Source: CAWFGW01 sp963849955 (GTDB lineage Bacteria > Bacteroidota > Bacteroidia > Cytophagales > JAAEPT01). Taken from it: DNA of 64,000 nt. Where the stretch lies: the NCBI GenBank assembly GCA_963849955.1, contig CAWKJU010000017.1, positions 62,001-126,000 of the forward strand. Direction: 5' to 3'. Shown here in pieces: positions 42,991 through 52,828 of the stretch. The translations under genes and the position numbers were made by a program. The notes under the pieces are model-generated. The model had not been told where the DNA came from. It made no database searches and was given only the letters and a program-made list of their open reading frames with translations. Each line of letters opens with the position of its first letter. Position 1 is the stretch's first letter.

Positions 42991-45126
42991 TTAAAATTCA
43001 ATCATTTCAAAGTCAATCGTACGGTTATCTATATCTGCGCGAATGACTTTTACAGTTACCTTGTCACCAAAGGATAGTATTTTTTTATTCTTTTTACCAA
43101 TAATTCGATAGTTATCAGGATCATAATCGTAATAATCATCTGATAAAGACGCCAGTTTGACCATGCCTTCGCATTTGGTCGATATAATTTCAACAAAAAT
43201 TCCGAAATCAGTTAATCCAGAAACAAGTCCTTCAAACTCTTCGCCTACCATCGACTTCATAAACTCAACTTGTTTATACTTGATGGAAGCTCGCTCAGCT
43301 TCTGCAGCTAACTTTTCTCTGGCCGATGAATGTTTGCACATGACTTCATATTCATTTTCATCAACCGATTTTCCTCCGTCTAAATACCGTTGAAGTAAGC
43401 GATGAACCATCATATCAGGGTACCGTCTTATGGGAGAGGTGAAATGCGAATAGTGAGGAAATGCCAAACCAAAATGACCTCGAGGATCAGTGGTATATAC
43501 CGCTTTGGACATGGCTCTAACTGCTAAATTTTGCAATACGTTGCCTTCTGGTTTTTCCTCTAAATCCGCTGAAATTTTATTTAAACTTTGAGCGATGTTA
43601 TTCAAATCAACTTGATGACCAAATTTGACCGCAAAATTGTTGAAAGCTATTAGTTTATCCATGTCAGGATTATCATGAACACGATAAACAAAGGTTTTAG
43701 GGATGTTGTTTTCCTTTTTATTGAAAATAAATTCTGCCACTCGTTTGTTGGCAAGTAACATAAAATCCTCTATCATTTTATGTGCTTCTTTACGCACTTT
43801 TGGCACCACTTCTAGCGGTGTACCATCTTCTGCTAAGCGGAATTTCACTTCTACAGTTTCAAAGGCAATTGACCCATTTTTGAACCGTTTTTTACGAAGT
43901 TTTAGCGCTAAATCATTTAAAATATTGACTTCCTCTGCAAAATCTCCTTCTTTGGTTTCTATACGTTCCTGTGCATCTTCATAAGCAAATCGTCTATCCG
44001 AGTGAATAATGGTTCTTCCGAACCACTCACTTTTAATGTTCGCCTCTTCATCCATTTCAAAGACTGCTGAAAATGTCAGTTTATCTTCGTTCGGACGTAA
44101 AGAACATAATCCATTAGAAAGCCTTTCTGGAAGCATTGGCACTACTCTATCGACTAAATAGACAGACGTTGCTCTTTCATACGTTTCTTTTTCAAGTATT
44201 GTATCCTCTTTCACATAATGAGTAACGTCAGCAATATGCACCCCTATTTCCCAATTGCCGTTTTTCAATTTTTTAAGCGAAAGCGCATCATCAAAATCTT
44301 TCGCATCAACAGGATCAATGGTGAAGGTGGTCACCTTTCTAAAATCTTTTCGCTTACTGATTTCTTCTTTAGAAATTTCATCAGAAATACCATTTGCAAA
44401 TTTCTCAACACTGTTAGGAAATTTTAAAGGCAATCCAAACTCAAAAAGTATGGCATGCATTTCCACAAAGTGGTTTCCTGCCTCACCTAATACTTGAATA
44501 AGTTCACCTGTTGGGTTTTTGTCTTTTTTATCAGGCCATTTGGTAATTTTTACAATTACCTTATCGCCATTGTGCGCTTTTCCTACCTTTTCTTTGGGAA
44601 TAAAAATATCGGTATGCATTTTTTTGTTGTCAGGAATAACGAACGCAAAATTTTTGTTGATTTCAATGCGGCCTACAAATTCCGACTTGGATCGGGTTAG
44701 TACTTCAATGATTTCACCCTCTGGTCTTGGACCTCTTTTGTGAGGAAATGTGGCAACACGAACCACATCACCATGCTGTGCATTATTCATGTCGTCAATA
44801 GACACTTTAATGTCTTGATCTGTTTCTTCTGTAACAATGAAAGCAAATCGGGGATTAACAAAATCAACTACGCCTACATAGGTTTGAGTGTTTTTTGCTG
44901 CTATTCGAAATGTTCCAGGTTCAATCTGAACAAGAGAACCTTCCAGCTCCATTTCACAAAGTGTTTGTTCTAAGCGACTTATATTTTGCTTTCCTCTGTA
45001 ATTAAGCTTACGAGAAAGTTGTTTTGCATTAAAGAATGAACCCTGCTGGTCTCTAAACAAATCAAGTATTTTACCCTTTACTTTATTTTGTACTTGTTCT
45101 TTATGGTTAGTTTTTTTTTTCTTCAT
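42991..45126 (-). CDS. rnr: Ribonuclease R
   Basis: A 711-residue 3'-5' exoribonuclease. An N-terminal winged-helix-like part (residues 15-75) is followed by cold-shock domains, the RNB catalytic domain with DPVDAKDFDDALSL, and a C-terminal S1 domain (FEGLVSGLTDFGIFVEIIS). It degrades structured RNA and takes part in rRNA and mRNA quality control. An A10 run forms codons 3-6 (MKKKKT), a possible slippage site. It leads a tight three-gene unit (rnr, polyprenyl synthase, rhomboid). It is somewhat shorter than E. coli RNase R, lacking the long basic tail. Confidence 0.95.
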   Translation of the reverse strand: MKKKKTNHKEQVQNKVKGKILDLFRDQQGSFFNAKQLSRKLNYRGKQNISRLEQTLCEMELEGSLVQIEPGTFRIAAKNTQTYVGVVDFVNPRFAFIVTEETDQDIKVSIDDMNNAQHGDVVRVATFPHKRGPRPEGEIIEVLTRSKSEFVGRIEINKNFAFVIPDNKKMHTDIFIPKEKVGKAHNGDKVIVKITKWPDKKDKNPTGELIQVLGEAGNHFVEMHAILFEFGLPLKFPNSVEKFANGISDEISKEEISKRKDFRKVTTFTIDPVDAKDFDDALSLKKLKNGNWEIGVHIADVTHYVKEDTILEKETYERATSVYLVDRVVPMLPERLSNGLCSLRPNEDKLTFSAVFEMDEEANIKSEWFGRTIIHSDRRFAYEDAQERIETKEGDFAEEVNILNDLALKLRKKRFKNGSIAFETVEVKFRLAEDGTPLEVVPKVRKEAHKMIEDFMLLANKRVAEFIFNKKENNIPKTFVYRVHDNPDMDKLIAFNNFAVKFGHQVDLNNIAQSLNKISADLEEKPEGNVLQNLAVRAMSKAVYTTDPRGHFGLAFPHYSHFTSPIRRYPDMMVHRLLQRYLDGGKSVDENEYEVMCKHSSAREKLAAEAERASIKYKQVEFMKSMVGEEFEGLVSGLTDFGIFVEIISTKCEGMVKLASLSDDYYDYDPDNYRIIGKKNKKILSFGDKVTVKVIRADIDNRTIDFEMIEF

Positions 45127-45316
45127 CTGTAAATAATATGCTCTAAGTTAAAGAAAAGCACACAGTATTCATCAATATTCCATCTATGGCTTTTTGTAAT
45201 TGGGTTAAAGGTAAATATTTAATACCCTAACCTAAAAAAACTGGGTTTCATCGAGTAATAATTATAATCAGAAAAAAAATAAACTAATTAGTATAATAAT
45301 TAAACTTACCAGCCAC

Positions 45317-45841
45317 ATGTCAATCAGGCAAGTCATTTTAAAACCGCTATTGTTTTTTTTACTTCTTTTCACTGTTGAAAAAGGAATGAGTCAGGTAAAA
45401 TACCAGGTTTATGCTGACTACGTATATTTGTTTGCTAAAAATACAATCTATCCTCTTGACAAAGATTCTGGAGATTTTGTAATCGGAGTTATCGGTAAAG
45501 AAAACCTCTACGTTGCGATCCAAAACATTGCTTTTACAAAAAAGTTAAATGGAAGAAGTATTGTGGTAAAACAATTTTCTGATATCAAGCATGTCCAAAA
45601 TTGCCATATTTTATTTATTGATTCCGAACGCAACAGTGACTTAAAATCAGCAACAGCTTTTTCAAAAAAGGTACATGCACTTTTAGTAAGTGAAAATGTA
45701 CATGAAGATAGACATGGGGTAACCATTAATTTTGTTAACAATGAACAAGGTATTCAATTTGAATTAAATAGTGAAGCTGCCAAGCAACAACACTTAAGAA
45801 TCAATAACGACTTGTGTAGGTTAGCCACGGTCAGAAAGTAA
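45317..45841 (+). CDS. YfiR family (DUF4154-like) periplasmic protein, copy 1
   Basis: A 174-residue exported protein. The signal MSIRQVILKPLLFFLLLFTV ends near GMSQ. The mature part matches the YfiR pattern: YADYVYLFAKNTIYPL, DFVIGVIGKENLYVAIQNIA, LNGRSIVVKQFSDI and the CHILFIDSERN segment. In Pseudomonas YfiR represses the membrane diguanylate cyclase YfiN from the periplasm. Here no diguanylate cyclase lies nearby, and the pattern is more general in Bacteroidota. The cysteine pair is reduced to NC and LC near the end. The gene is followed by a second, diverged copy. Confidence 0.8.
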   Translation: MSIRQVILKPLLFFLLLFTVEKGMSQVKYQVYADYVYLFAKNTIYPLDKDSGDFVIGVIGKENLYVAIQNIAFTKKLNGRSIVVKQFSDIKHVQNCHILFIDSERNSDLKSATAFSKKVHALLVSENVHEDRHGVTINFVNNEQGIQFELNSEAAKQQHLRINNDLCRLATVRK

Positions 45842-45962
45842 CGCGCTCATGAATTTGAGTTGACTTTAACAATTAAAAATAAATAAATTTTTTGCTCAAT
45901 AGCACCAACTTTATTAACGTGCCTCACGTAATAACTATTCCGCTAAATATTTAACACTGCAA

Positions 45963-46472
45963 ATGAAAGCGCTTAAAGTTTTTTCTTTACTATTATTTAT
46001 GAGTGTTTTTACAAGTTCTACTGGAACCTGGTATTATACTGTTTATGCTGAGTATCTATATTACATGGCAAAACACACGCAACACCTAAATCAAGAAAAA
46101 AGCATCAAATTTAAAATTGGAATTTATGGTTCCCAATCGATGTATAATGCTACAAAACAAATGTCTCTCACCAAACGGATTGAACAAAAATTAATTTATG
46201 TTGAAGAAATATCATCGCTCCCAAATGAACCCGAATTACAATTAATTTTCATGGGAAAAGACAAAATAAATGATCTTTCCAAAGTTATTTCCTATTGTAG
46301 AAAACACAATATTTTATTAGTTACTGACTTATCTGGAGGCGTTGCAAAGGGTGCTGACGTAGAATTTTTAGAGGATAAATCAGGTAACATTAAATTTAAA
46401 ATCAATGCGGTGGCTTGCAACGATAGGGGAATAAAAATTTCACCAGTGTTACAAAATATGGCGATGAAATAA
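45963..46472 (+). CDS. YfiR family (DUF4154-like) periplasmic protein, copy 2
   Basis: A 169-residue exported protein with the signal MKALKVFSLLLFMSVFTSST. The matching blocks are VYAEYLYYMAKHTQHL, FKIGIYGSQSMYNATKQMSL, LIYVEEISSLPNEPELQLIF and ISYCRKHNILLVTD. It is about a third identical to copy 1 by eye, so the duplication is old. It ends one base before the convergent dipeptide-type ABC gene. No partner gene is seen. The role of the pair is unknown; signal-dependent binding of a peptide or partner is the family idea. Confidence 0.75.
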   Translation: MKALKVFSLLLFMSVFTSSTGTWYYTVYAEYLYYMAKHTQHLNQEKSIKFKIGIYGSQSMYNATKQMSLTKRIEQKLIYVEEISSLPNEPELQLIFMGKDKINDLSKVISYCRKHNILLVTDLSGGVAKGADVEFLEDKSGNIKFKINAVACNDRGIKISPVLQNMAMK

Positions 46473-48128
46473 CTAGACATTCACCGATTCAAGCAACTGC
46501 TGCGTGTATCTTTCTTTTGGGTTTTCGTAAATACTTTTTGACGTACCTCTTTCCACAATCTGCCCTTCTTTCATTACAATTATTTTATCACTCATATATT
46601 TCACAACTGATAAATCGTGTGAAATGAAAATGTAAGTTAAATCAAATTGTTCTTTTAAATCGTTCAACAAGTTTAGCACTTGTGCTTGAACAGAAACATC
46701 GAGTGCAGAAACTGATTCATCGCAAATAATTACCTCTGGTTGCATAGCCAAAGTTCGAGCGACACAAATACGTTGACGCTGACCACCAGAAAACTCATGT
46801 GGAAAGCGTTGGTAAAATTCTCTTTTTAAACCCACCGTTTCAAGCAGTTCATGTGCTTTTTCCTTCCGTTGTTGTTCGCTTTCAAAAAGGTGATGAATTC
46901 GCATCGGTTCAACAATAGCCTCTCCAATAGTCATTCGTGGGTTTAAAGAAGAATAAGGATCTTGAAAGATAATTTGAACTTTGTTCCAATAATTTTTCAA
47001 CGCTTTAGATGAAAAGGTAGTAATGTCTTGTCCTTCATAAAAGATATGCCCCGTTGCCGCTTTTTCTAATCCAAGAATCGCCCTCCCAGTAGTTGTTTTT
47101 CCGCAACCTGACTCGCCAACTAAGCCTATCGTTTCACCTTTATTTACTTCAAAGTAAATATTTTTTACTGCTTTAACTGAACTTTTTGTTTTCCCTAGCC
47201 AACTTTTTTCTGTGATGTACTCAATAGATAAATTTTGAACCTGAATTAAAGGTTGGTCATGAATTACTTCTTTCTTTTTTTCATTGGAAATCGGGTTCCC
47301 TGACAAAAAATCGGCTACTGTAGGTAATCGATAATTATCTGTTTCTAACGTTGGTTTACAAGCAATTAAACCCTTGGTATATGCTTCTTTGGGATGATTA
47401 AAAATGGTGTCAACAGTACCGTGTTCCACTATTTTACCACGATACATCACTATGACTTCATCAGCAAATTGTTTCACCACACCTAAATCGTGGGTTATAA
47501 ATATACATGCCATGTCGTGAGTAGTCACTAATTCATCAATCAGACTAAGAATCTCACCCTGAACGGTTACATCTAAGGCGGTCGTGGGTTCATCCGCTAT
47601 TAATAAATGTGGGGAACAAGCCATCGCCATAGCGATCATCACCCGTTGTTTTTGTCCGCCAGAAAGCTCATGGGGATAATTACTCAACATGGTTTTCGCC
47701 CTCGGCAACTTAACTTTTTCAAACAAAGCCAATGTCTTTTCTTGGGCTGCTTCCTTTGAAAGCCCTTCATGTAATTTTAATGTTTCACTCACTTGTTCTC
47801 CACAAGTAAGTAGGGGGTTTAGCGAAGTCATGGGTTCCTGAAAAATCATCGCCATATCTTTCCCTCGCAATTTTCTACGCTCTTCGCTGTCAAGTTGTAA
47901 AATGTTCTTCGAGTCAAATATGATTTCTCCGGAAGATACCCGACTAATCTTTTGAGGTAATAACCCCATTATGGCTAGTGAAGTCACGGACTTACCAGAA
48001 CCCGATTCGCCTACTATAGCTAGTTTTTTTCCTTTTTTAACTTTAAAAGATACGTTATGAACGGCATCAATAAACTCTCCTTCGGAACGAAATGCAACAG
48101 ATAAATTTTTGACTTCCAGAAGCGACAT
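46473..48128 (-). CDS. Double-ATPase ABC protein of peptide-transport type
   Basis: A 551-residue protein joining two ABC ATPases, equivalent to fused DppD and DppF. The first has GESGSGKSVTSL, the signature LSGGQKQRV and Walker B LLIADEPTTALD; the second has GESGCGKTTTGRA, FSGGQRQRI and VIICDESVSALD. The oligopeptide-type C-terminal extension (PTVADFLSG and the end of each half) binds the permeases. It should energise uptake of peptides, but no permease or binding protein is next to it, so those lie elsewhere. A promoter with TATCTTCG (one mismatch) lies three bases from the ATG. Confidence 0.92.
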   Translation of the reverse strand: MSLLEVKNLSVAFRSEGEFIDAVHNVSFKVKKGKKLAIVGESGSGKSVTSLAIMGLLPQKISRVSSGEIIFDSKNILQLDSEERRKLRGKDMAMIFQEPMTSLNPLLTCGEQVSETLKLHEGLSKEAAQEKTLALFEKVKLPRAKTMLSNYPHELSGGQKQRVMIAMAMACSPHLLIADEPTTALDVTVQGEILSLIDELVTTHDMACIFITHDLGVVKQFADEVIVMYRGKIVEHGTVDTIFNHPKEAYTKGLIACKPTLETDNYRLPTVADFLSGNPISNEKKKEVIHDQPLIQVQNLSIEYITEKSWLGKTKSSVKAVKNIYFEVNKGETIGLVGESGCGKTTTGRAILGLEKAATGHIFYEGQDITTFSSKALKNYWNKVQIIFQDPYSSLNPRMTIGEAIVEPMRIHHLFESEQQRKEKAHELLETVGLKREFYQRFPHEFSGGQRQRICVARTLAMQPEVIICDESVSALDVSVQAQVLNLLNDLKEQFDLTYIFISHDLSVVKYMSDKIIVMKEGQIVERGTSKSIYENPKERYTQQLLESVNV

Positions 48129-48172
48129 GAACGAAGATACATCTTTCGATGTAAGATAGGAAAATCTAACTT

Positions 48173-48886
48173 TTAGATTATCAGTATTTGATCAGGATTT
48201 AATAGGGGCAGCGCTTTCATTTTTAAATAAACCTGCGCTGCTACCACCACATCTTGTCTGCAGTAGGCTGCAATTCGTTTTAAATCTTTCTCTTTATAAT
48301 AAACTTCACCAACCATGCTTCCATCAATATCGGTTTTGCTAGTAGGCACCTCAAAAATTGCTGCTAAGGTTTCCAGGGAGGTATAATGCTTATAATCACC
48401 AAACCTCCAAAGATGCATGGTGTCTAGGTGCTGCACTTCCCATGGTTTTTTCCCAGACATATCTAAACAATAAGGGATTGTCAAGCCATTGACCAACAAC
48501 CTACGACACAAATAGGGGAAATCAAACTCTTTTCCATTATGAGCACAGAGCAGTAAATTTTCTTCATCGAATTTGGACAGCACCGTTTTAAATTCCTCTA
48601 ATAATACTTTTTCATCATGTCCCATTAAACAGGTCACTCTAAATTTCCACTCATGCTGTTCTTTGGCAAAAAAACCCAAGCCAATGGTGATGACTTTACC
48701 AAACTCGGCAAAAATTGCTGCTCGTGCTTTATAGGCTTCTTCTTGGCTACACTCTTCTTTTTCAGTGTAAAAACTTACTTTTTTCTCAAAGAGTGTTTTA
48801 AATCTTTCTGGCAATTTTTCGTAATTTTCATATTGAGAGATGGTCTCAATGTCAATAAAAAGGATGTTGCTCAACTTGCTGTACAT
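48173..48886 (-). CDS. 3'-5' exonuclease of the PolB/DnaQ-like superfamily
   Basis: A 237-residue RNase H-fold exonuclease. The metal-binding residues are in FIDIET (DxE), HNGKEFDFPYLCRR (the ExoII-like motif) and IAAYCRQDVVVA (ExoIII Asp). It resembles the predicted PolB exonuclease-like group found as a stand-alone gene in Bacteroidota. It may trim DNA or RNA in repair; a precise role is not known. It is monocistronic or shares a transcript with the ABC ATPase 44 bases downstream. Confidence 0.85.
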   Translation of the reverse strand: MYSKLSNILFIDIETISQYENYEKLPERFKTLFEKKVSFYTEKEECSQEEAYKARAAIFAEFGKVITIGLGFFAKEQHEWKFRVTCLMGHDEKVLLEEFKTVLSKFDEENLLLCAHNGKEFDFPYLCRRLLVNGLTIPYCLDMSGKKPWEVQHLDTMHLWRFGDYKHYTSLETLAAIFEVPTSKTDIDGSMVGEVYYKEKDLKRIAAYCRQDVVVAAQVYLKMKALPLLNPDQILII

Positions 48887-48936
48887 GATAAAAAGTGTTT
48901 GTACTAAACTACATTTTTTTGATTAAAAATTAAGAG

Positions 48937-48967
48937 TTTGAATAATGAATCCTTAAAGTTAACTTTC
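48937..48967 (+). promoter_or_regulatory. Promoter of the NhaC-type antiporter gene
   Basis: TTTG (48937-48940), a 19-base spacer, and TAACTTTC (48960-48967, one mismatch from TAnnTTTG) precede the ATG at 48971 by three bases. This supports that ATG and a leaderless mRNA. Confidence 0.6.
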
Positions 48968-48970
48968 ACA

Positions 48971-50455
48971 ATGAATTCTTGGGTCAGTCTTCTACCTCCA
49001 CTCATTGCCATAAGCTTTGCTTTTGCCACACGACAAGTACTGTTAGCACTTTTTTCGGGTTTAGCAGCTGGTGTACTTATTTTGCATGGAAGCGATTATT
49101 CCAGGTATGTGGATTTACTTGATAAATACCTAGTAGGAAGTGTTGCTAATGCTGAGCACGTGTACATCATTTTATTTTCGCTTTTCATTTCAGGGAGTGT
49201 ATCCATTCTGTATAAAAATGGAGGGATGAAAGCACTGGTTCAACCTTTTGTCGGTTACATTAAAACTAGAAAACAAGCGCAATGGAGTGTGTTGTTCAGT
49301 GGTCTAATTCTCTTTTTTGATGATTATGCTAACTCATTAGTGGTAGGTAATACTATGCGACCAATTACCGATCATCATAAAATTTCGAGGGAAAAACTTG
49401 CCTACCTCGTGGATAGCACTTCAGCACCCGTGGCTGCCATAGCGTTGGTGACTACATGGATAGGTGCAGAATTAGCTTATATCGATGAAGCACTTATAGT
49501 TTTAGGTGTTTCCCAAAGCGCGTATTCTGTTTTTTTAAATAGCTTACCTTATGCTTTTTACCCTATTCTTACTCTCATTTTTATTGCATTACTCACCTGG
49601 CAAGGAAAAGATTTTGGACCAATGTTAGTTGCAGAGAAAGCTGCTTTGAAGAATACTGAAATAACGATTGAAACAATAGAAGAAAACATTACGCAAAAGC
49701 CATTTTTCTATGGTGCATTACCCATTTTTCTCCTGATTGTCATCACATTTTCCTGTCTGATAATTACTGGGAGCGATGATCAACATCAAAGCTTGAGTGC
49801 AATTATGGGAAATGCTAATTCATACGTCTCATTGCTTTGGGGTAGTTTCATCTGTTTGATGAGCACTTTAATAATGACTTCTATTTTTTCAGTCAAAAAA
49901 CTTGAGGTAGTATTCGAAGAAATGCTGGAGGGGTTTGCCAATTTACTACCAGCGATTAGTGTATTAGTACTTGCCTGGGCTTTAAGTGAAGTAATTTCCG
50001 ATTTAAAAACTTCCGATTACCTTATTGAAATTATGCCTTCCAATTTTTCTGGGTGGGTATTGCCAACTATTATTTTTTTTATCGCTGCTGCAATTTCCTT
50101 TGCAACAGGTTCAAGCTGGGGAACCATGGCTATTTTATATCCTTTAATAATACCTCTGGCTTATTCCGCTGCTACTTTTGAATTATCAGATTTAGTCTAT
50201 GCTTGTGTGGCGTCTGTGCTTAGTGGTGCTGTTTTTGGCGACCACTGTTCACCAATTTCCGATACGACCATACTAAGTTCTTTAGCGTCCGGTTGTAATC
50301 ACATTGAACATGTTCGCACGCAAATTCCCTATGCTTTAACTGTAGGATTAGTCTCTCTTGGATGTCTGCTGCTCAGCCTATTTACACCTCCCATATTCTG
50401 CTTTTTAATCGGTGTCTGTATGCTATTTTTGGTGATAAAGAAAATAGGCCGTTAA
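48971..50455 (+). CDS. Na+/H+ antiporter NhaC family protein
   Basis: A 494-residue membrane transporter with about eleven or twelve helices. The conserved blocks are FDDYANSLVVGNTMRPITD, the Ser/Thr pair STSAPVAAIALVTTWIGAEL, SFATGSSWGTMAILYPLIIP and VFGDHCSPISDTTILSSLA, all typical of the NhaC family. It exchanges sodium or another cation, or an amino acid, for protons. A TTG at 48938 would add 11 polar residues and lies inside the promoter, so the ATG at 48971 is taken. It is flanked by convergent and divergent genes and appears to be single. Confidence 0.92.
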   Translation: MNSWVSLLPPLIAISFAFATRQVLLALFSGLAAGVLILHGSDYSRYVDLLDKYLVGSVANAEHVYIILFSLFISGSVSILYKNGGMKALVQPFVGYIKTRKQAQWSVLFSGLILFFDDYANSLVVGNTMRPITDHHKISREKLAYLVDSTSAPVAAIALVTTWIGAELAYIDEALIVLGVSQSAYSVFLNSLPYAFYPILTLIFIALLTWQGKDFGPMLVAEKAALKNTEITIETIEENITQKPFFYGALPIFLLIVITFSCLIITGSDDQHQSLSAIMGNANSYVSLLWGSFICLMSTLIMTSIFSVKKLEVVFEEMLEGFANLLPAISVLVLAWALSEVISDLKTSDYLIEIMPSNFSGWVLPTIIFFIAAAISFATGSSWGTMAILYPLIIPLAYSAATFELSDLVYACVASVLSGAVFGDHCSPISDTTILSSLASGCNHIEHVRTQIPYALTVGLVSLGCLLLSLFTPPIFCFLIGVCMLFLVIKKIGR

Positions 50456-50469
50456 ATGCTCGTTTTATC

Positions 50470-52677
50470 TTAACTAATATCACGCTCTTTCAACATAATT
50501 GTTGAAAGTTCTTTGCAAAAACTTATAAGACTTTCTACTTCATTAATAGATAGTTTTTTTGAATACTTATGAATTAAAATCTTCTGCCCACGTGTTTCAA
50601 TATAATAATCATCATGCTTAATTAAGAAACTCATCATTTCAAGGTTAAAGAATTTCTCAATGTTATTCGGCTCCTCACCATATAAAAAGTATTTATCCGT
50701 AAACAATTGATTGTTTTTAAACGAAATTCTTTCATACCCTTTTAACTCTTCAAGCAAAGTAAAAAGACTATCTTTTTCCAGTACAAAATCTGGAATATAG
50801 ATTTGACTGAAGTCCGATAATAACGCGACTGTAGCGATCACTGAATCTTTGGAAAGCGAATCATATTTATCATAGGCAATATCAGCTATCATAAATCGAA
50901 AGTCCTTTTGATTACCTAAAATAAAGTTAGACCCATACTTTGCACGTTGTATTTTACTGAAAGCCGCAAAATTATGTCGTAAAAACCCAGTTTGTAAGAA
51001 GGGTTCAAACATTAACTGGTGATTCGCTGCTAGGTCTTTAATCTCCCGTTGCCGCTTGGATAATTCTTCATCTGTGTGGCTTCCTGTGCTGGGGTTAACT
51101 ATCCATCTTCGTGATGAATAGGGGTTTTGAGAAGTGAAATTGTGTTTATCAAAGCCGGTCAGTTGTAGTTGCCCTCCATTTTTAGAAAACTCATCTTCCA
51201 TGTGATGTAAGTTTTCCATTACACTATGATCCACCATTTTAGAGTTACTAAAATCGAGTACAACATGTTCATTTTTAGGAATTTGGCTAATCACACTTTT
51301 AGCCGTTAAGTAGTTAGAAAAAATTAAGGGGCTGGCTACATCAATTAATCGTACGCTATCACCCGCTTGGGTAATCAAGATTCTAGATTTGAATAACTCA
51401 TTGAACTGCGCACCTCTTAATATGTGAAAGATTAATTTTGCGGAAACCCCTATAACCACCCCTATTAACAAGTCGGTTAATAAAGTAGCCACTAGAGTAA
51501 GTATAAAAAAGGCAAATTGATCATAACCTAATTTTATATTTCTTTTGAATTCGTGAGGTGAAGCTAGTTTATACCCCGTATAACACAACATTGCTGACAG
51601 CGCAGCATTAGGAATTTTTTGAATAAACGAAGCAGCTAAAAGTGCAAACAGAAAAAGAAACAATCCATGAAAGAAATTACTCATCTTCGTTTTTCCTCCA
51701 TTATTTATATTAGCTGAACTACGTACAATTTCTGAAATCATTGGTAACCCTCCGATGAATCCAACCACCATATTTCCCAAACCAACAGCTACTAAATCTT
51801 TATCAAGATTAGAAGTGCGTTTTTGTGGGTCTAGCATATCTATTGCTTTAGCGCTCAGCAACGACTCTATACTTCCAACTAGCGAAAACATAATAATATA
51901 CTTCACGCTTACCGCACTAAATATCTGAGTAAAATCAGGGAAAGTTATCCCAGAGAAAAAATTACTTGGGAGTGCAACTAACAGCTGTGCCGGGTTAATA
52001 TGAAAATGTAATGAGCCTAAATCGTAATCATGTTCGTGCCCTAAATCAAAATACAAGCCCATTGGAATGGCAATTAATAAGACTACTAAAGGTGCGGGGA
52101 CCAAACGAACGTATTTATTCTTAAACAATGGTAAAGTAAAAAGTATGATGGCGCTCACTAATCCAATTAATGCCACTTCAGGGTTCATATTTAAAATACT
52201 TTGAGGAATTTCAGCTATTAACCCCATCGTTTCGTGACTCTCTGGTACGACACCTAAAGCAAGATGTACTTGTTTAGAAATAATAATAATACCGATGGCC
52301 GCTAACATTCCATGTATTACTGAGGAGGGAAAAAAATCACTTAAACTACCCGATTTTAAGAACCCTAATACCACTTGCACAGCACCAGCTACTACTACCA
52401 CTGCAAGTGTAAGTCGATAACCATCAACAATGTTTCCTTGACCTAACTCATTAACGGATCCTAATGCTATAACGATTAATCCCGCAGCAGGACCTTTGAT
52501 GGTAAGTGGGCTATTGGTAAAAAATGTTACAATTAACCCCCCTACTACCGCTGTGTAAATTCCCGCTATGGGTGGAAACCCACTTGCTTTAGCAATTCCT
52601 AAACATAAAGGTAGGGCAATAAGGAAAACCAGAAACCCCGATATGAGGTCTGATTTCAGACTCTTTTTCAAACTCAT
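50470..52677 (-). CDS. SulP family inorganic anion transporter with STAS and extra C-terminal domain
   Basis: A 735-residue membrane protein. Residues 1-420 form the SulP transport domain (about twelve helices; the front LIALPLCLGIAKASGFPPIA, then IKGPAAGLIVIALG and VGFIGGLPMISEIVRSSANI). Residues about 445-530 are a STAS domain (VRLIDVASPLIFSNYLTAKS, then VVLDFSNSKMVDHSVMENL). A further 180 residues follow with no known family, ending KELSTIMLKERDIS. Substrates of the family include sulfate, bicarbonate and dicarboxylates; with no carbonic anhydrase next to it the ion is open. A 26-base hairpin precedes the gene. Confidence 0.9.
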   Translation of the reverse strand: MSLKKSLKSDLISGFLVFLIALPLCLGIAKASGFPPIAGIYTAVVGGLIVTFFTNSPLTIKGPAAGLIVIALGSVNELGQGNIVDGYRLTLAVVVVAGAVQVVLGFLKSGSLSDFFPSSVIHGMLAAIGIIIISKQVHLALGVVPESHETMGLIAEIPQSILNMNPEVALIGLVSAIILFTLPLFKNKYVRLVPAPLVVLLIAIPMGLYFDLGHEHDYDLGSLHFHINPAQLLVALPSNFFSGITFPDFTQIFSAVSVKYIIMFSLVGSIESLLSAKAIDMLDPQKRTSNLDKDLVAVGLGNMVVGFIGGLPMISEIVRSSANINNGGKTKMSNFFHGLFLFLFALLAASFIQKIPNAALSAMLCYTGYKLASPHEFKRNIKLGYDQFAFFILTLVATLLTDLLIGVVIGVSAKLIFHILRGAQFNELFKSRILITQAGDSVRLIDVASPLIFSNYLTAKSVISQIPKNEHVVLDFSNSKMVDHSVMENLHHMEDEFSKNGGQLQLTGFDKHNFTSQNPYSSRRWIVNPSTGSHTDEELSKRQREIKDLAANHQLMFEPFLQTGFLRHNFAAFSKIQRAKYGSNFILGNQKDFRFMIADIAYDKYDSLSKDSVIATVALLSDFSQIYIPDFVLEKDSLFTLLEELKGYERISFKNNQLFTDKYFLYGEEPNNIEKFFNLEMMSFLIKHDDYYIETRGQKILIHKYSKKLSINEVESLISFCKELSTIMLKERDIS

Positions 52678-52704
52678 CTCAACTCAACTTTAACTCGCGG
52701 GCAA

Positions 52705-52730
52705 GATTCTTTTCAATTCTGAAAAGAATC
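52705..52730. promoter_or_regulatory. 11-bp inverted repeat before the SulP gene
   Basis: GATTCTTTTCA (52705-52715) and TGAAAAGAATC (52720-52730) are exact complements around ATTC. It lies 28 bases upstream of the SulP ATG and 99 bases after the stop of the membrane protein gene. It has no U tract, so an operator or RNA structure is more likely than a terminator. Confidence 0.45.
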
Positions 52731-52828
52731 TGAAATTAATAACTTATGATTTGGTCATTTATCCACGACAAAGGTGAATAAATCTAAGGGCCAATCTGCA
52801 TCTATCTTGCAGTATATAGTTATGTGTA

